Shown here: one piece after another, positions 10,001 to 17,900 of the stretch
Layout of the letters: the number at the start of each line of letters is the position of its first letter
How positions within the stretch are numbered: the first letter of the stretch is position 1
Origin: Pedobacter cryoconitis
GTDB lineage: Bacteria > Bacteroidota > Bacteroidia > Sphingobacteriales > Sphingobacteriaceae
DNA: 64,000 bases
Reading direction: 5' to 3'
NCBI RefSeq assembly: GCF_014200595.1
Contig: NZ_JACHCG010000001.1
Span: forward strand, 1,116,001-1,180,000
Notes under the pieces: generated by a model
What the model saw: the letters and a program-made list of their open reading frames with translations, nothing else
What the model was told of the DNA's origin: nothing
The model's database searches: none
Position numbers and translations under genes: made by a program

Positions 10001-11985
10001 TGTTACTGCAAAACGAACTGGTTAATCAGGTGGTAGTGATCGTGAATCCGGATGATCATGGTCATAAACGTTTAGTGGCCTATATTGTACCATCAGGTGT
10101 GTTTGACAGGCAGCTTTTAGAAGAATACCTGAAATCGCGTTTACCAGTTTATATGGTACCTGCATTATGGGTGGAATTAGCAGCTATTCCACTGACAGCG
10201 AACGGAAAAGTAAACCGTAAAGCTTTGCCTCAGCCTGTTGCTGATGGCGAAATTGATACAACATCTTATGTTGCCCCACGTAATGAAACCGAAGCCGGAT
10301 TAGCAGGTATCTGGCAGGAATTGCTGGGCATTGGCAAAGTAGGTATACATGATAATTTCTTTAGACTGGGTGGTGACTCTATTATCACCATACAGGTGGT
10401 GAGCCGTGCTAAATGGATAGGGTGCAACCTGAAACCTAAAGACGTATTTATGCATCAGACTATCGCGGAGCTGGCAACTGTTGCTATTGCGCGTAAAAAT
10501 ACAGCAGGGCTGGTTAAAGGGGAACAAGGGCAACTTGAAGGAACAGCAGGCCTTGCACCGATCCAGCAATGGTTCTTTGAAGAAGATCTGGTCGATAAGA
10601 ATGCGATCAATCATTTCAATCAGAGTGTATTACTGAACCTGGACAAACGTATTGATCAGGAAATGCTAGCCGATATTCTGAAGCAATTACAGGAACATCA
10701 TGATGCGCTCAGGTTCTCTTACCATAAGAATGAAAATGAATGGGTTCAAACTTACAGCGATGAATATGTACAGCTGAGTTATGAGGATCTGACTGTAGTA
10801 GCTCAATCAGCATTGGAAGAAACCATTACTGAAAACTGTGAAAATTATCAGGCTTCCTTAAATATTACTAACGGCCCGCTGATCCAGTTTGTCTGGATGG
10901 AAACCCCTGATTTCGAATCTTATAACCGATTACTTTTTGTCGTGCACCACCTTGCGGTAGATGGCGTGTCGTGGCGTGTTTTACTGGAAGATATGGAACG
11001 CTTACTTGAAGCCGGGTTGAAAAAAGAAAGTATCAGCCTGGGTGAAAAAAGCAGCTCTTACAGACAATGGCATAACCAGTTGGTACAGTATGGAAAATCT
11101 TCAGTGCTGCGCTCCCAATTGCCATACTGGAAAGAGGTGGCCCGCTCAGCTACTTATTTGCCAACGGATAAAACTCCTGAAACCATGGTTACGTTAAAAG
11201 ACGCAGGTTCGTTCGCTATACAGTTGGATACGGTGTTCACCCAGCAGTTATTACAAGAAGTTTCAACGGTTTACAATACGGGAATAAATGACTTGTTATT
11301 AACAGCGCTGGCGCTGACGATCAACGGTTGGAGTGGTGAAAAACAGGTAGTCATCGGACTGGAAGGCCACGGAAGGGAAGAGTTGGGAATTGATATGGAT
11401 ACGAGCCGTACAGTAGGATGGTTCACTAATCTTTACCCGGTATTATTGGCTACTGATGAAAGTGAAAGTAATGATACTGGTAATCTGATTAAAAGTATCA
11501 AAGAACAACTTCGCCAGGTTCCTGATAAAGGTATTGGTTATGGCGTGCTGAAATATATCAACAGAGAACCTGCGCTTCAGCATGCTGCGCCATGGAATAT
11601 CATCTTTAATTACCTCGGTCAGTTTGATAATATCACCAGTGCAGAGGGCGTGTTTAGTTATGCAGAAGAATCTGCTGGTCAGGAAATCAGTGCCAGTTAT
11701 CCGATGCGTGAATTGCTGTCTGTAACCGGACTGGTACAAAACGGACAGCTTTCTCTGAACTGGAGTTACAGCAACTGGCATTTTGAAAGTTCTACCATTG
11801 AATCAATTGCTGTGCTTTATATGGTCCGTCTAAAAGAGCTGATTACACATTGTATCACGCAAGCCGGAAATCCTCAGTCATTAACACCTTCTGACTATGG
11901 ATTAACAGGAGAAGTAAGTTATCAGCAAATGGACAAGTTTTTAAATAGCGACGAGGGAGATCTCGAAGACATCATTAGTTTTTAA
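1..11985 (+). CDS. Non-ribosomal peptide synthetase, 5'-truncated by the window (A-PCP-C-A-PCP-C-A-PCP-C-A-PCP-E)
   Basis: This cytoplasmic assembly-line enzyme activates and condenses amino acids. The visible part is 3,994 residues and enters in the middle of an adenylation (A) domain, so the true start lies upstream. Carrier-protein serines are at residues 297 (GGDS), 1377 (GGHS), 2414 (GGHS) and 3460 (GGDS). Condensation motifs HHxxxDG are at 506-512, 1554-1560 and 2597-2603. A-domain TSGSTG motifs begin near 985, 2031 and 3075. The last domain is an epimerase (HHLAVDG at 3649-3655, then EGHGRE and FNYLGQFD). Specificity codes read by alignment to GrsA are: first A partial, but its visible positions match Thr; second DFWNIGMVHK (Thr); third DIWELTADDK (Dab); fourth DAWFLGNVVK (Leu, epimerised to D-Leu). 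The C-terminal tail is acidic (DEGDLEDIISF) and is probably a docking partner for the next protein, which starts 9 bp downstream. The family call is certain; substrate calls are inferences from the codes. Confidence 0.97.
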   Translation: MLQDYLVTYTDTIAVRYVIFGGEALNPGKLRPWKEAYQDCSLINMYGITETTVHVTYQLLDDQHLNSSASIIGKTIPTLSAYILDAKQHPVPIGVPGELYISGAGVARGYLNREELSAERFIANPFEAGERLYRTGDLARWYPDGNIEYLGRIDDQVKIRGFRIELGEIESCLQESGLVSNSVVLARTGHSGDKQLVGYVVPEAAFSKEAVQNWLGTRLPEYMVPAIWVTMEDIPLTSNGKVNRKALPEPEVDKSLSTVYEAARNETEEKLSSIWQELLGVERIGIHDNFFELGGDSISIIRVVSKIKQLFNKEVKVFEVYKAATVAQLGTVVDSKSALLNSGVLYDQITAEIAELKNTILPKLKNAAEIEDVYPMSDIERGMIYVSLLNPKEALYHDQFVCPVPVNFDAGILKSAYELLAAKHSILRTAFKLDADGNDLQLVHKTIDVVIPSFDIKDLKGDAVKSAVELYLEEERATPFIPEKAPLWRAAVFTQQDQNILAFQFHHAILDGWSLASLNTELFNLCNQLIREPEQVVLPLLKCSYKDFIIESLIAKNSDDQLQFWKNELEDYKRLDIFTAENDFQVLNHQFDADLVALLKERTKRDNISLKGLAMGAYAYALNLLTQEDELTVGLVTNNRPLVEDADQLLGCFLNTNPFRLKISAEELTWSSYFEAIEAKLLSLKERDRTSLFEITKATGEQSSHDNPFFDALFNYINFHVYNKLDAGIAETIAEESTEEELAIAGYELTNTYLDCTVNTTGDTFSIQYILRKKLKSGKKLSELLEYFNNIIRAYLDNYTGLVRESEILPVQESTQLLQVFTGVPAGYPQEETIISLFEAQAIKTPDAIAVSYETSHLTYRQLQERSNQLGHYLCEIGLTKEMLVPVCMSNGLDMIVALLGVLKAGGAYVPMDPAYPQDRIQYMVEDTAAAIVISNSTDSEALKSISSIRQLVQMDTNQELISQYPVSPVMVKVNPDNLAYVIYTSGSTGRPKGVLIEHVNVVRLFETESPLYDFNESDVWTMFHSFCFDFSVWEMYGALFYGGRLVIVPKHISRDTTLFAKLLVEEKVTVLNQTPSSFYVLQDYLTSYTDTISVRYVIFGGEALNPGKLKPWREAYTDCLLINMYGITETTVHVTYQLLDEEHLNSSASIIGKTIPTLSAYILDGQQNLVPIGVPGELYISGAGVARGYLNREELTAERFIANPFAAGERLYRTGDLARWYPDGNIEYLGRIDDQVKIRGFRIELGEIESALQQSGLVSNSVVLARTGHSGDKQLVAYVVPEKGFDKEAVQNWLGDRLPEYMVPAIWVLMEEIPLTSNGKVNRKELPDPQAGALSEHEYIAPRTATEVKIAAIWQQLLAVPRIGIYDNFFELGGHSLLAIRLLGALRRDLKVEMQVKELFAHATIAALAAYADKSSDRILLPAITVQPKPERIPLSFGQERLWFIDQLEGSTHYHIPAVLKMQGKVNKEALQDAIQQVINRHEILRTIVLQAPYGGMVEQQVLPSDLWRLEEIAESAIVDFIDRPFNLAADHMLRAGLATLAEDEYMLAIVMHHISADGWSVSLLVNEITVFYNAYITKQVVSLSPLPIQYADYALWERAYLTGEVLAQQQAYWEKQLAGLEPLEIPADYPRPAVQSTNGAVLRFEIGEELTTSLHALGNQQSATLFMTLFASFQVLLHRYSGQDNICVGTPVAGRRQQEVEELIGFFVNTLAINTDLSGNPSFANLLQRVKTTLLDGYEHQDMPFEKIVEAVVKTRDLSRSPLFQVLFVMQDTVAASADGFHEIAISAVENEHVVAQFDLTFTLAEEAGVLQLSIDYCTDIFAEETIARMGRHYQQLLKSVVETPSQDIAALVMLTQEEENTLQQIGQGPLVAYPQDETFVSLFEKQAANTPDAVALVYENDTITYQQLNEQANQLAYHLITLGAKPDILVPVCITRSPEMIISILGVMKAGAAYIPVDTNYPPHRISYLLEDAKATIVISNSTVSNVIPATTATLILMDVDRGMLKQYPVTNLATIAAPQDLSYVIYTSGSTGTPKGVLVEHDGMLNHLFAKVNDLQLNAASVLAYTASYTFDISVWQMFAALLCGGRTVIYDDVLILQPVSFIEQVAEDEITILELVPSYLRALLQEELEVKLEKLQYLLVTGEAVNQPLLEQWFSHPLYGNIPVVNAYGPTEASDDITHFVMHETPVGNSVPLGKPVQNLHISILDKSGRLCALGIPGEICVTGVGVSRGYLNRAELTAEKFVTNLQGERMYKTGDLGRWLADGTIEYLGRIDDQVKIRGYRIELGEIEKVLLQHEQVTAAVVVVKSGNLIGYITGAAADKDLIRQYLLQKLPEYMVPVLVELEQLPLTANGKVDRKLLPDPSAALLVNNLYAAPRNETEQTLVTIWEELLETTEVGIHDNFFERGGHSLLAIRLLALIRSRLKAELVVKDIFVYPTIAGQADFLLAQHPADLLPPVTAQIRPQHIPLSFSQERLWFIDRLEGTVHYHIPGVFKLQGELNRESLQYAIQQIVNRHEVLRSVIHWSEEDNSAYQLILEQDQWQLSAIEPESGDFTTAIQSFIQAPFDLSADHMLRAGLVTRSETDHLLVLVTHHIASDGWSEGILVKELTELYNAHVAKRETPLLPMPLQYADYAMWQRNYLQGTVLTKQLDYWTTQLADTTVLDLPVDFTRPAVQSTNGAMADFKLDTELSKQLLQFSQQQGTTLFMTLLAAFKVLLYRYSGQDDIAVGIPVAGRKQEEVEGLIGFFINTLAIRTNLSGEPAFNDLLKQVKETLLEGYTYQDTPFEKVVDAVVENRDISRTPVFQVMFVLQNTPEEAEVKLGDMVLSVEETEHTSSKFELTFVLKENEDGLDLSIEYCTDLFHATTIARMAGHYEQLLQAILTEPKQQINGINFLTAIETQQVLADFATAPVNYPVETTESLVSLFKKQALNNPDAIALVAENIGLTYGELDRKSDQLAQNLKDKGVHAEQLIPVCLDRSPELIISILSILKAGGAYVPVDAGYPQDRIAYMLADCNSSLVITNHKYAALCYKEDAKLLLIEELDAIWNTNEVVSNLEILPNQLAYVIYTSGSTGRPKGVMVEHQGVVNLVNWHIGAYEVTAESKATAMASIGFDAFGWEIWPYLCAGSTIHLLDDDLRLSPEEVAKHYSSAGITHSFVATGLVKEIVDALQQQNNALQYLLTGGDRLPPVDVTHLSYALVNNYGPTENTVVATNYTLSAAINDTLPFIGKPISNTKAYILDANLAPVAIGTPGELCISGTQLARGYLNLPELTKEKFVAHPFIAGERLYRTGDLTRWLPDGNIEYLGRTDEQVKIRGYRIELGEIETVLLQNELVNQVVVIVNPDDHGHKRLVAYIVPSGVFDRQLLEEYLKSRLPVYMVPALWVELAAIPLTANGKVNRKALPQPVADGEIDTTSYVAPRNETEAGLAGIWQELLGIGKVGIHDNFFRLGGDSIITIQVVSRAKWIGCNLKPKDVFMHQTIAELATVAIARKNTAGLVKGEQGQLEGTAGLAPIQQWFFEEDLVDKNAINHFNQSVLLNLDKRIDQEMLADILKQLQEHHDALRFSYHKNENEWVQTYSDEYVQLSYEDLTVVAQSALEETITENCENYQASLNITNGPLIQFVWMETPDFESYNRLLFVVHHLAVDGVSWRVLLEDMERLLEAGLKKESISLGEKSSSYRQWHNQLVQYGKSSVLRSQLPYWKEVARSATYLPTDKTPETMVTLKDAGSFAIQLDTVFTQQLLQEVSTVYNTGINDLLLTALALTINGWSGEKQVVIGLEGHGREELGIDMDTSRTVGWFTNLYPVLLATDESESNDTGNLIKSIKEQLRQVPDKGIGYGVLKYINREPALQHAAPWNIIFNYLGQFDNITSAEGVFSYAEESAGQEISASYPMRELLSVTGLVQNGQLSLNWSYSNWHFESSTIESIAVLYMVRLKELITHCITQAGNPQSLTPSDYGLTGEVSYQQMDKFLNSDEGDLEDIISF

Positions 11986-11994
11986 AATTATTAC

Positions 11995-14900
11995 ATGGAA
12001 ATCAAAGAATTCATAGCGGAACTATATAGCAGACATTTCTCTTTAAACGTACAAGATGGTAAACTCACTTTAAGAGGAGATAAGAACAAATTGACAAATG
12101 AACAGATCGCTGCAATCAGAAGTGATACTGAAGTTATCAATTATATTAAAAATAATAAACAAGAACTGATAGCCTATCTGGAGCATGCAGATGCTCCTGA
12201 AACCAGGAAACGTCATGAAGGCATATCGGCCATTTACCGGTTGAGCGGTTTGCAGGAAGGGATGCTGTTTCATGGTTTATACGATGGCGAAGTCGCTGCT
12301 TATATGGAACAATTTACCTGTGATTTATCACAGGTAAATACTGGATTGCTTCAGGAAAGCTGGAAGTTGTTGTTACAACGCCATACTATTCTGCGCAGCA
12401 GCTTTGATTATGAATCTCTGGGCATGCCGGTACAATGTGTACATGAAGAAGTGGTCCTGCCTTTTCAGGTAGTGGATTTACGGCAGCATAGCCCGGAAAT
12501 CCAGCAGGAGGAAATTGCTTTATTCATAGCAGAAGATCTGAAAAAAGGAATCGACTTTAAAAAGCCACCGTTAATGCGTATCAGTTTATTGCAAACGGGT
12601 GAAGATACTTTTTTCATGGTATGGACTTATCACCATATCCTGCTGGACGGCTGGTCTATGTCAGTTTTAATGGAAGAATTATTAGCGTATTATGAGTTGC
12701 TGGCCAATGGTCAGGAAGTGAAAATAACAGAACAGGATAAATATGAAGACTATATCCGCTATATAGAAAGCAGAGGTTTAGGGGCGCAGGAAGAATACTG
12801 GCGTACTTATATGGATGGTGTAGAATCGGGAAGCTTATTGCCATTTATTCAAACACCGGAAGGCAGTACAAGAGGAGCAGGGATCTTTAAGGAAGAACTG
12901 CTTGTGCTGGATCAGCAAATAAAAGAAAAGGCTGATGCTTACATAAAAGTTGCTGGTTTGACCTTGAATACGCTGATTCAGGGGGTATGGGCTTTTATTC
13001 TGCACAATTATACGGGTAAAACGGATGTGACTTATGGGGTTACTGTATCCGGACGGCCTGAGGAGCTATCCAATATGGAAACCAGGGTAGGGATGTATAT
13101 CAATACCCTCCCTTTACATACCGCAGTAAAACATGATACAGCGATTGCTGAATGGTTAGCTGCGATTCAGGATGGACAGATTATGTCCAGAGAATATGGG
13201 TATACTGCGTTAAGCACAATCCAGAAATGGACTGGGGTAACCGGAGATTTATTTGATAGTATCCTGGTCTTTGAAAACTATCCGGTTGGCAAAAGCGGTT
13301 CATCCGGCCCGGGGAAACTGGTGGTAGACAATGTGGTTATCAAAGAACACAATAACTATCCGCTGTCTATCATTGTTGCGGTAACGGACGAGATTAATAT
13401 TTTATTCATGTACAATGAAGAAATATTAGGCGGCGTATATGTGCAGCAGCTAAAAAGACATTTTGAACAAGTATTGTCTCAAATTATATCACTTGAAAAA
13501 GATAAAACAGGTGATTTGTTATTGGTTGAAGGAGACGATAAAGAGCAGTTATTACATCATTTTAATGACACTCATGCTGTATATGAACAGGAAGATTCTA
13601 TCGTTTCATTATTCAGCAAGCAGGTTGAACAGACGCCTTCGGCAATAGGTCTGGTATTTCTGGAAGGGAAACTTACCTATGCTAAACTTGATGAACGTAG
13701 TAACCAACTAGCTAATTATCTGGTTGAACAGGGGGTAACTACAGGAATGCTGGTCCCGCTTTGTATGGACAGAAGCCTGGAAGTCATGATCGCTATTCTG
13801 GCGATATTGAAGGCAGGGGCTGCCTATATGCCAATCGATCCTGGATATCCTGAACAGCGGATCCGTTTGATGTTGTCAGAAAGCAGCAGCCCGGTAGTGG
13901 TGACTACCTCAGATTACGCAGATCTGCTGGAAACGTTGGGTGAGGGGATTGAACCTGTGATTTTAGATAAGCTGGCTTATAAACTACATCAAAAACCTGT
14001 CACACCAACAGGTATTGTCCTGTCTGAACAAGATCTGGCTTATGTGATTTATACTTCAGGTTCTACAGGCCAGCCTAAAGGCGTGAAAGTAACGCATGGA
14101 AATGTGGTGAGTTTAGTCCGGGGAGTTAACTATGTTTCTTTGGGTACGGATGATGTTTTGTTATCAACCGGAGCACCTTCTTTTGATGCAACAACTTTTG
14201 AATATTGGGGCATGTTGCTCAATGGAGGCCGCCTGGTTTTATGCGAAGAGCAGACTTTGCTTGATCCTGTTTTGTTGAAAAATGAAATACAGGAGCAGCA
14301 GGTTACTCAAATGTGGTTTACCGCAGGCTGGTTTAATCAGTTGGTGGAAACAGCTATTGATGTGTTTGAAACCCTGTCCGTTATTTTAGTGGGCGGGGAA
14401 AAATTATCAGCGAAACATGTACGTAAATTACTTGAAGCCTATCCTGCTATTAATATCATTAATGGTTATGGCCCTACAGAAAACACTACTTTTTCATTAA
14501 CCTATCCGATTAAGCCCGGGTTTGACAATAATATCCCTATAGGTTTTCCATTAAGTAACCGTACCGTTTATGTTTTAAATGAGCAGCAGCAATTGTTGCC
14601 AATTGGTGTAGTTGGTGAAATTTATCTGGGTGGTGCTGGTTTATCTGCGGGTTATCTGAACCGGCCGGAACTGACTGAGGAGAAATTTATTCCACATCCT
14701 TTCCCTGTAAAAGCGGGGGAACGTTTGTATAGAACAGGCGATTTGGGCAAATGGCTTCCCGATGGCAGTATTGCTTATGAAGGCCGGATAGATGAGCAGG
14801 TGAAAATCCGCGGTTTCCGTATTGAGCTTGGGGAAATAGAAAGTGTACTGCAAAAATGCGAAGGCGTAAGCCAGGCGGTAGTAACCGTTTTAACTGACGA

Positions 14901-17900
14901 AGAAGGTGGTAAACGTTTGATTGGTTATATAGTTCCCAATGGTACTTATGATCAGGAAAATATCATGGAGTTTTTGCAGCAGAAACTGCCTGATTATATG
15001 ATGCCATCTCTATTAGTTGAGTTGGAATCCCTGCCGCTGACAACGAATGGTAAAGTCAATAAAAAAGAGTTACCTGCCCCTGAAGGCGGATCTCTGGCAG
15101 AACAGACTTATGTTGCCCCAAGAAATGAAACGGAACAAGCGCTGGTATCAATCTGGCAGAAGATCTTGAAAATTGAACAAATAGGGGTATATGAAGATTT
15201 CTTTAAGCTTGGCGGACATTCTCTGCTGGCGATCAGACTGATCGGAACGATAAGAGATCAGATGAAATTGGAAGTTACCGTTAAAGCGATGTTCGAAAAT
15301 ACGACAATCGCAGCGTTAGCTGAATATTTGCTGGTTAGCGGGAACAAAACATTACTTCCGCCTATCACCGTATTATCAAGACCGGAGTTTATTCCTTTAT
15401 CTTTTAGTCAGGAGCGGTTATGGTTTATAGACCAGCTGGAAGGAAGTGTACATTACCATATGCCTTCAGTCCTGAAATTAAAAGGGAAGCTGAATCAGGA
15501 TGCGCTTGAGCACGCATTGCAAAGTATTGTCCGCAGACACGAAGTACTCCGGTCAGCCATCAAATCTACAGAAGGTGTTCCTTATCAGGAAATCAGATCT
15601 GCTGACCAATGGAAACTTGCTGAAATTGAAATCAAGGATGATTTGACTGCTACTATCAATGCGCTTATCCTTCACCCTTTTGAATTGTCTGCTGATTACA
15701 TGCTAAGAGCAGGATTAATCAAATTGCAGGAAGAAGAACATTTACTGGTCATAACAATGCACCATATTGCATGTGATGGCTGGTCAATCAATATCCTGGT
15801 TGATGAGCTAACTGCGAATTACCAGGCTGCGCTACAAAATACAAAGGCCCAATTACCTGATCTGGCTATTCAATATGCTGATTACGCAATCTGGCAGCGC
15901 ACTTATTTAGCCGGAGAAGTATTGAAGTCACAGCAGGATTACTGGTTAGCAAAATTAGGTGATGCGGCTTCATTGGAGCTTCCACTGGATTATGAAAGGC
16001 CTGCTATACAAAGTACACGTGGTGCTTTGATGAGCTTCCACATTGACCGTTCACTAACTGATCAGCTGAATACGTTCAGTCAGCAGCAGGACGTTACCTT
16101 ATTTATTACTTTGCTGTCTTCATTTTATGTGCTCTTGTCGCGTTACAGCAGACAGAACGATATTACGGTAGGGACTCCGATTGCCGGAAGAAGACAAAAA
16201 GAATCAGAAGCGCTGATCGGATTTTTCATCAATACGCTGGCATTGCGTTGTGATCTTAGCGCTGCACCAACTTTTCTGGAATTAGTGAAGCAGGTCAAAA
16301 CAACCTCCCTGGAGGGTTATGACAATCAGGATATCCCTTTTGAGAAAATTGTAGAAGCGGTAGTCAAAGACAGAGACCGGAGCAAAAGCCCTTTATTCCA
16401 GGTGATGCTGGTGTTGCAGAATACCCCAGAAGAACCAGAACTGGTATTAGGTGATTTGACGTTGAGTGGCGAAGAAGTAGACCATACTTCTGCGAAGTTT
16501 GATCTTAACTTTATGATCGGGGAAACAGCCGGAGGCCTGGACCTGACTATTGTGTATTGTACAGATTTGTTCAAAGAGGCAACTGTCGCCAGAATGGCCA
16601 AACATTATAAGCAGTTGTTAAAAGCTGCGGTAACCGATCCTTCACAAGCTGTTAAAACCATGAAACTGCTTTCTCCACAAGAAGAAAATGAGATTGTTCA
16701 CGGCTTTAATGAAAGAAAGACTGAATATGCGCAGGATAAAACTATTGTAGATCTGTTCCTGGAACAAGTAAATAATAATCCTGATGCAATAGCAGTAGAA
16801 TATGAAGGAAAACAACTAACTTACCGGGAGCTGGACCGACGCACAGACGAGCTGGGAAGATATCTTCAAACACAAGGTGTAAAAGAAGAGAGCCTGGTTT
16901 CGGTCTGTATCAACAGAAGTCTGGAAATGATCGTATCCATTATTGGGATATTGAAGGCCGGAGGCGCGTATGTCCCTATCGATCTGGCATTTCCTGAAGA
17001 GCGTATCCGTTTCATCCTGAAAGACACCGGTTCCCGGATTTGTATTACTGATGGAAGTTTACAAGACAAGATAACCATTCATCCTGATGACCCTGTAACT
17101 TACCTGAATATTCAGGAAGACTGGTCTGCTATTGTCAGTGAAATCCCTCAGAAAGGCCCTGTAAATGCTGGTAAACCGGCTAACCTGGTTTATGTAATTT
17201 ATACTTCCGGTTCTACGGGCAACCCTAAAGGGGTAATGATCACGCATGCTAACCTGGTAGATTATGTTTATGGTTTACAGCAAAAATGTGCGGTCAATAC
17301 CTGCGGTTCATTTGCATTAGTACCTGCTATAGCGACTGATCTTGGAAATACGATTCTGTTCGGTGCTTTAGCTGCGGGTGGTACGCTTCATATTATTGCT
17401 GAGGCTTTAACCACAGATGCGCTGTCACTTTACAATTATTTTGAAACTCATTCTATTGATTGTCTGAAGATCGTCCCTTCACACTGGAAAGCATTGTGTA
17501 TCGACGGGAAGTTATTACTACCTGCTAAACTGCTGATTTTTGGCGGGGAAGCTTTGCAGGATGATATTGTGAAGCAACTCAGGTTGTCTGAAACCAGTTG
17601 TGAGGTTTTTAATCACTACGGGCCTACGGAAACTACGATTGGAAAGTGTATGTATCAACTGGATCTCCAGCAAGATTATACAGGTGTACCAATCGGAAAC
17701 GCTTTCTCTGATACGACTTTATATATTCTGGATACTGAAGGTGGAATTGTACCGGTAGGAGCAGGTGGGGAGTTATGCATAGGTGGACGTGGAGTGGCCA
17801 GAGGTTATCTCAACCTGCCTGAACTGACGACAGAGAAATTTGTACGTAATCCATATAGTGAAGATGCTGATTCCCGGATTTATAAAACGGGTGATCTGGC

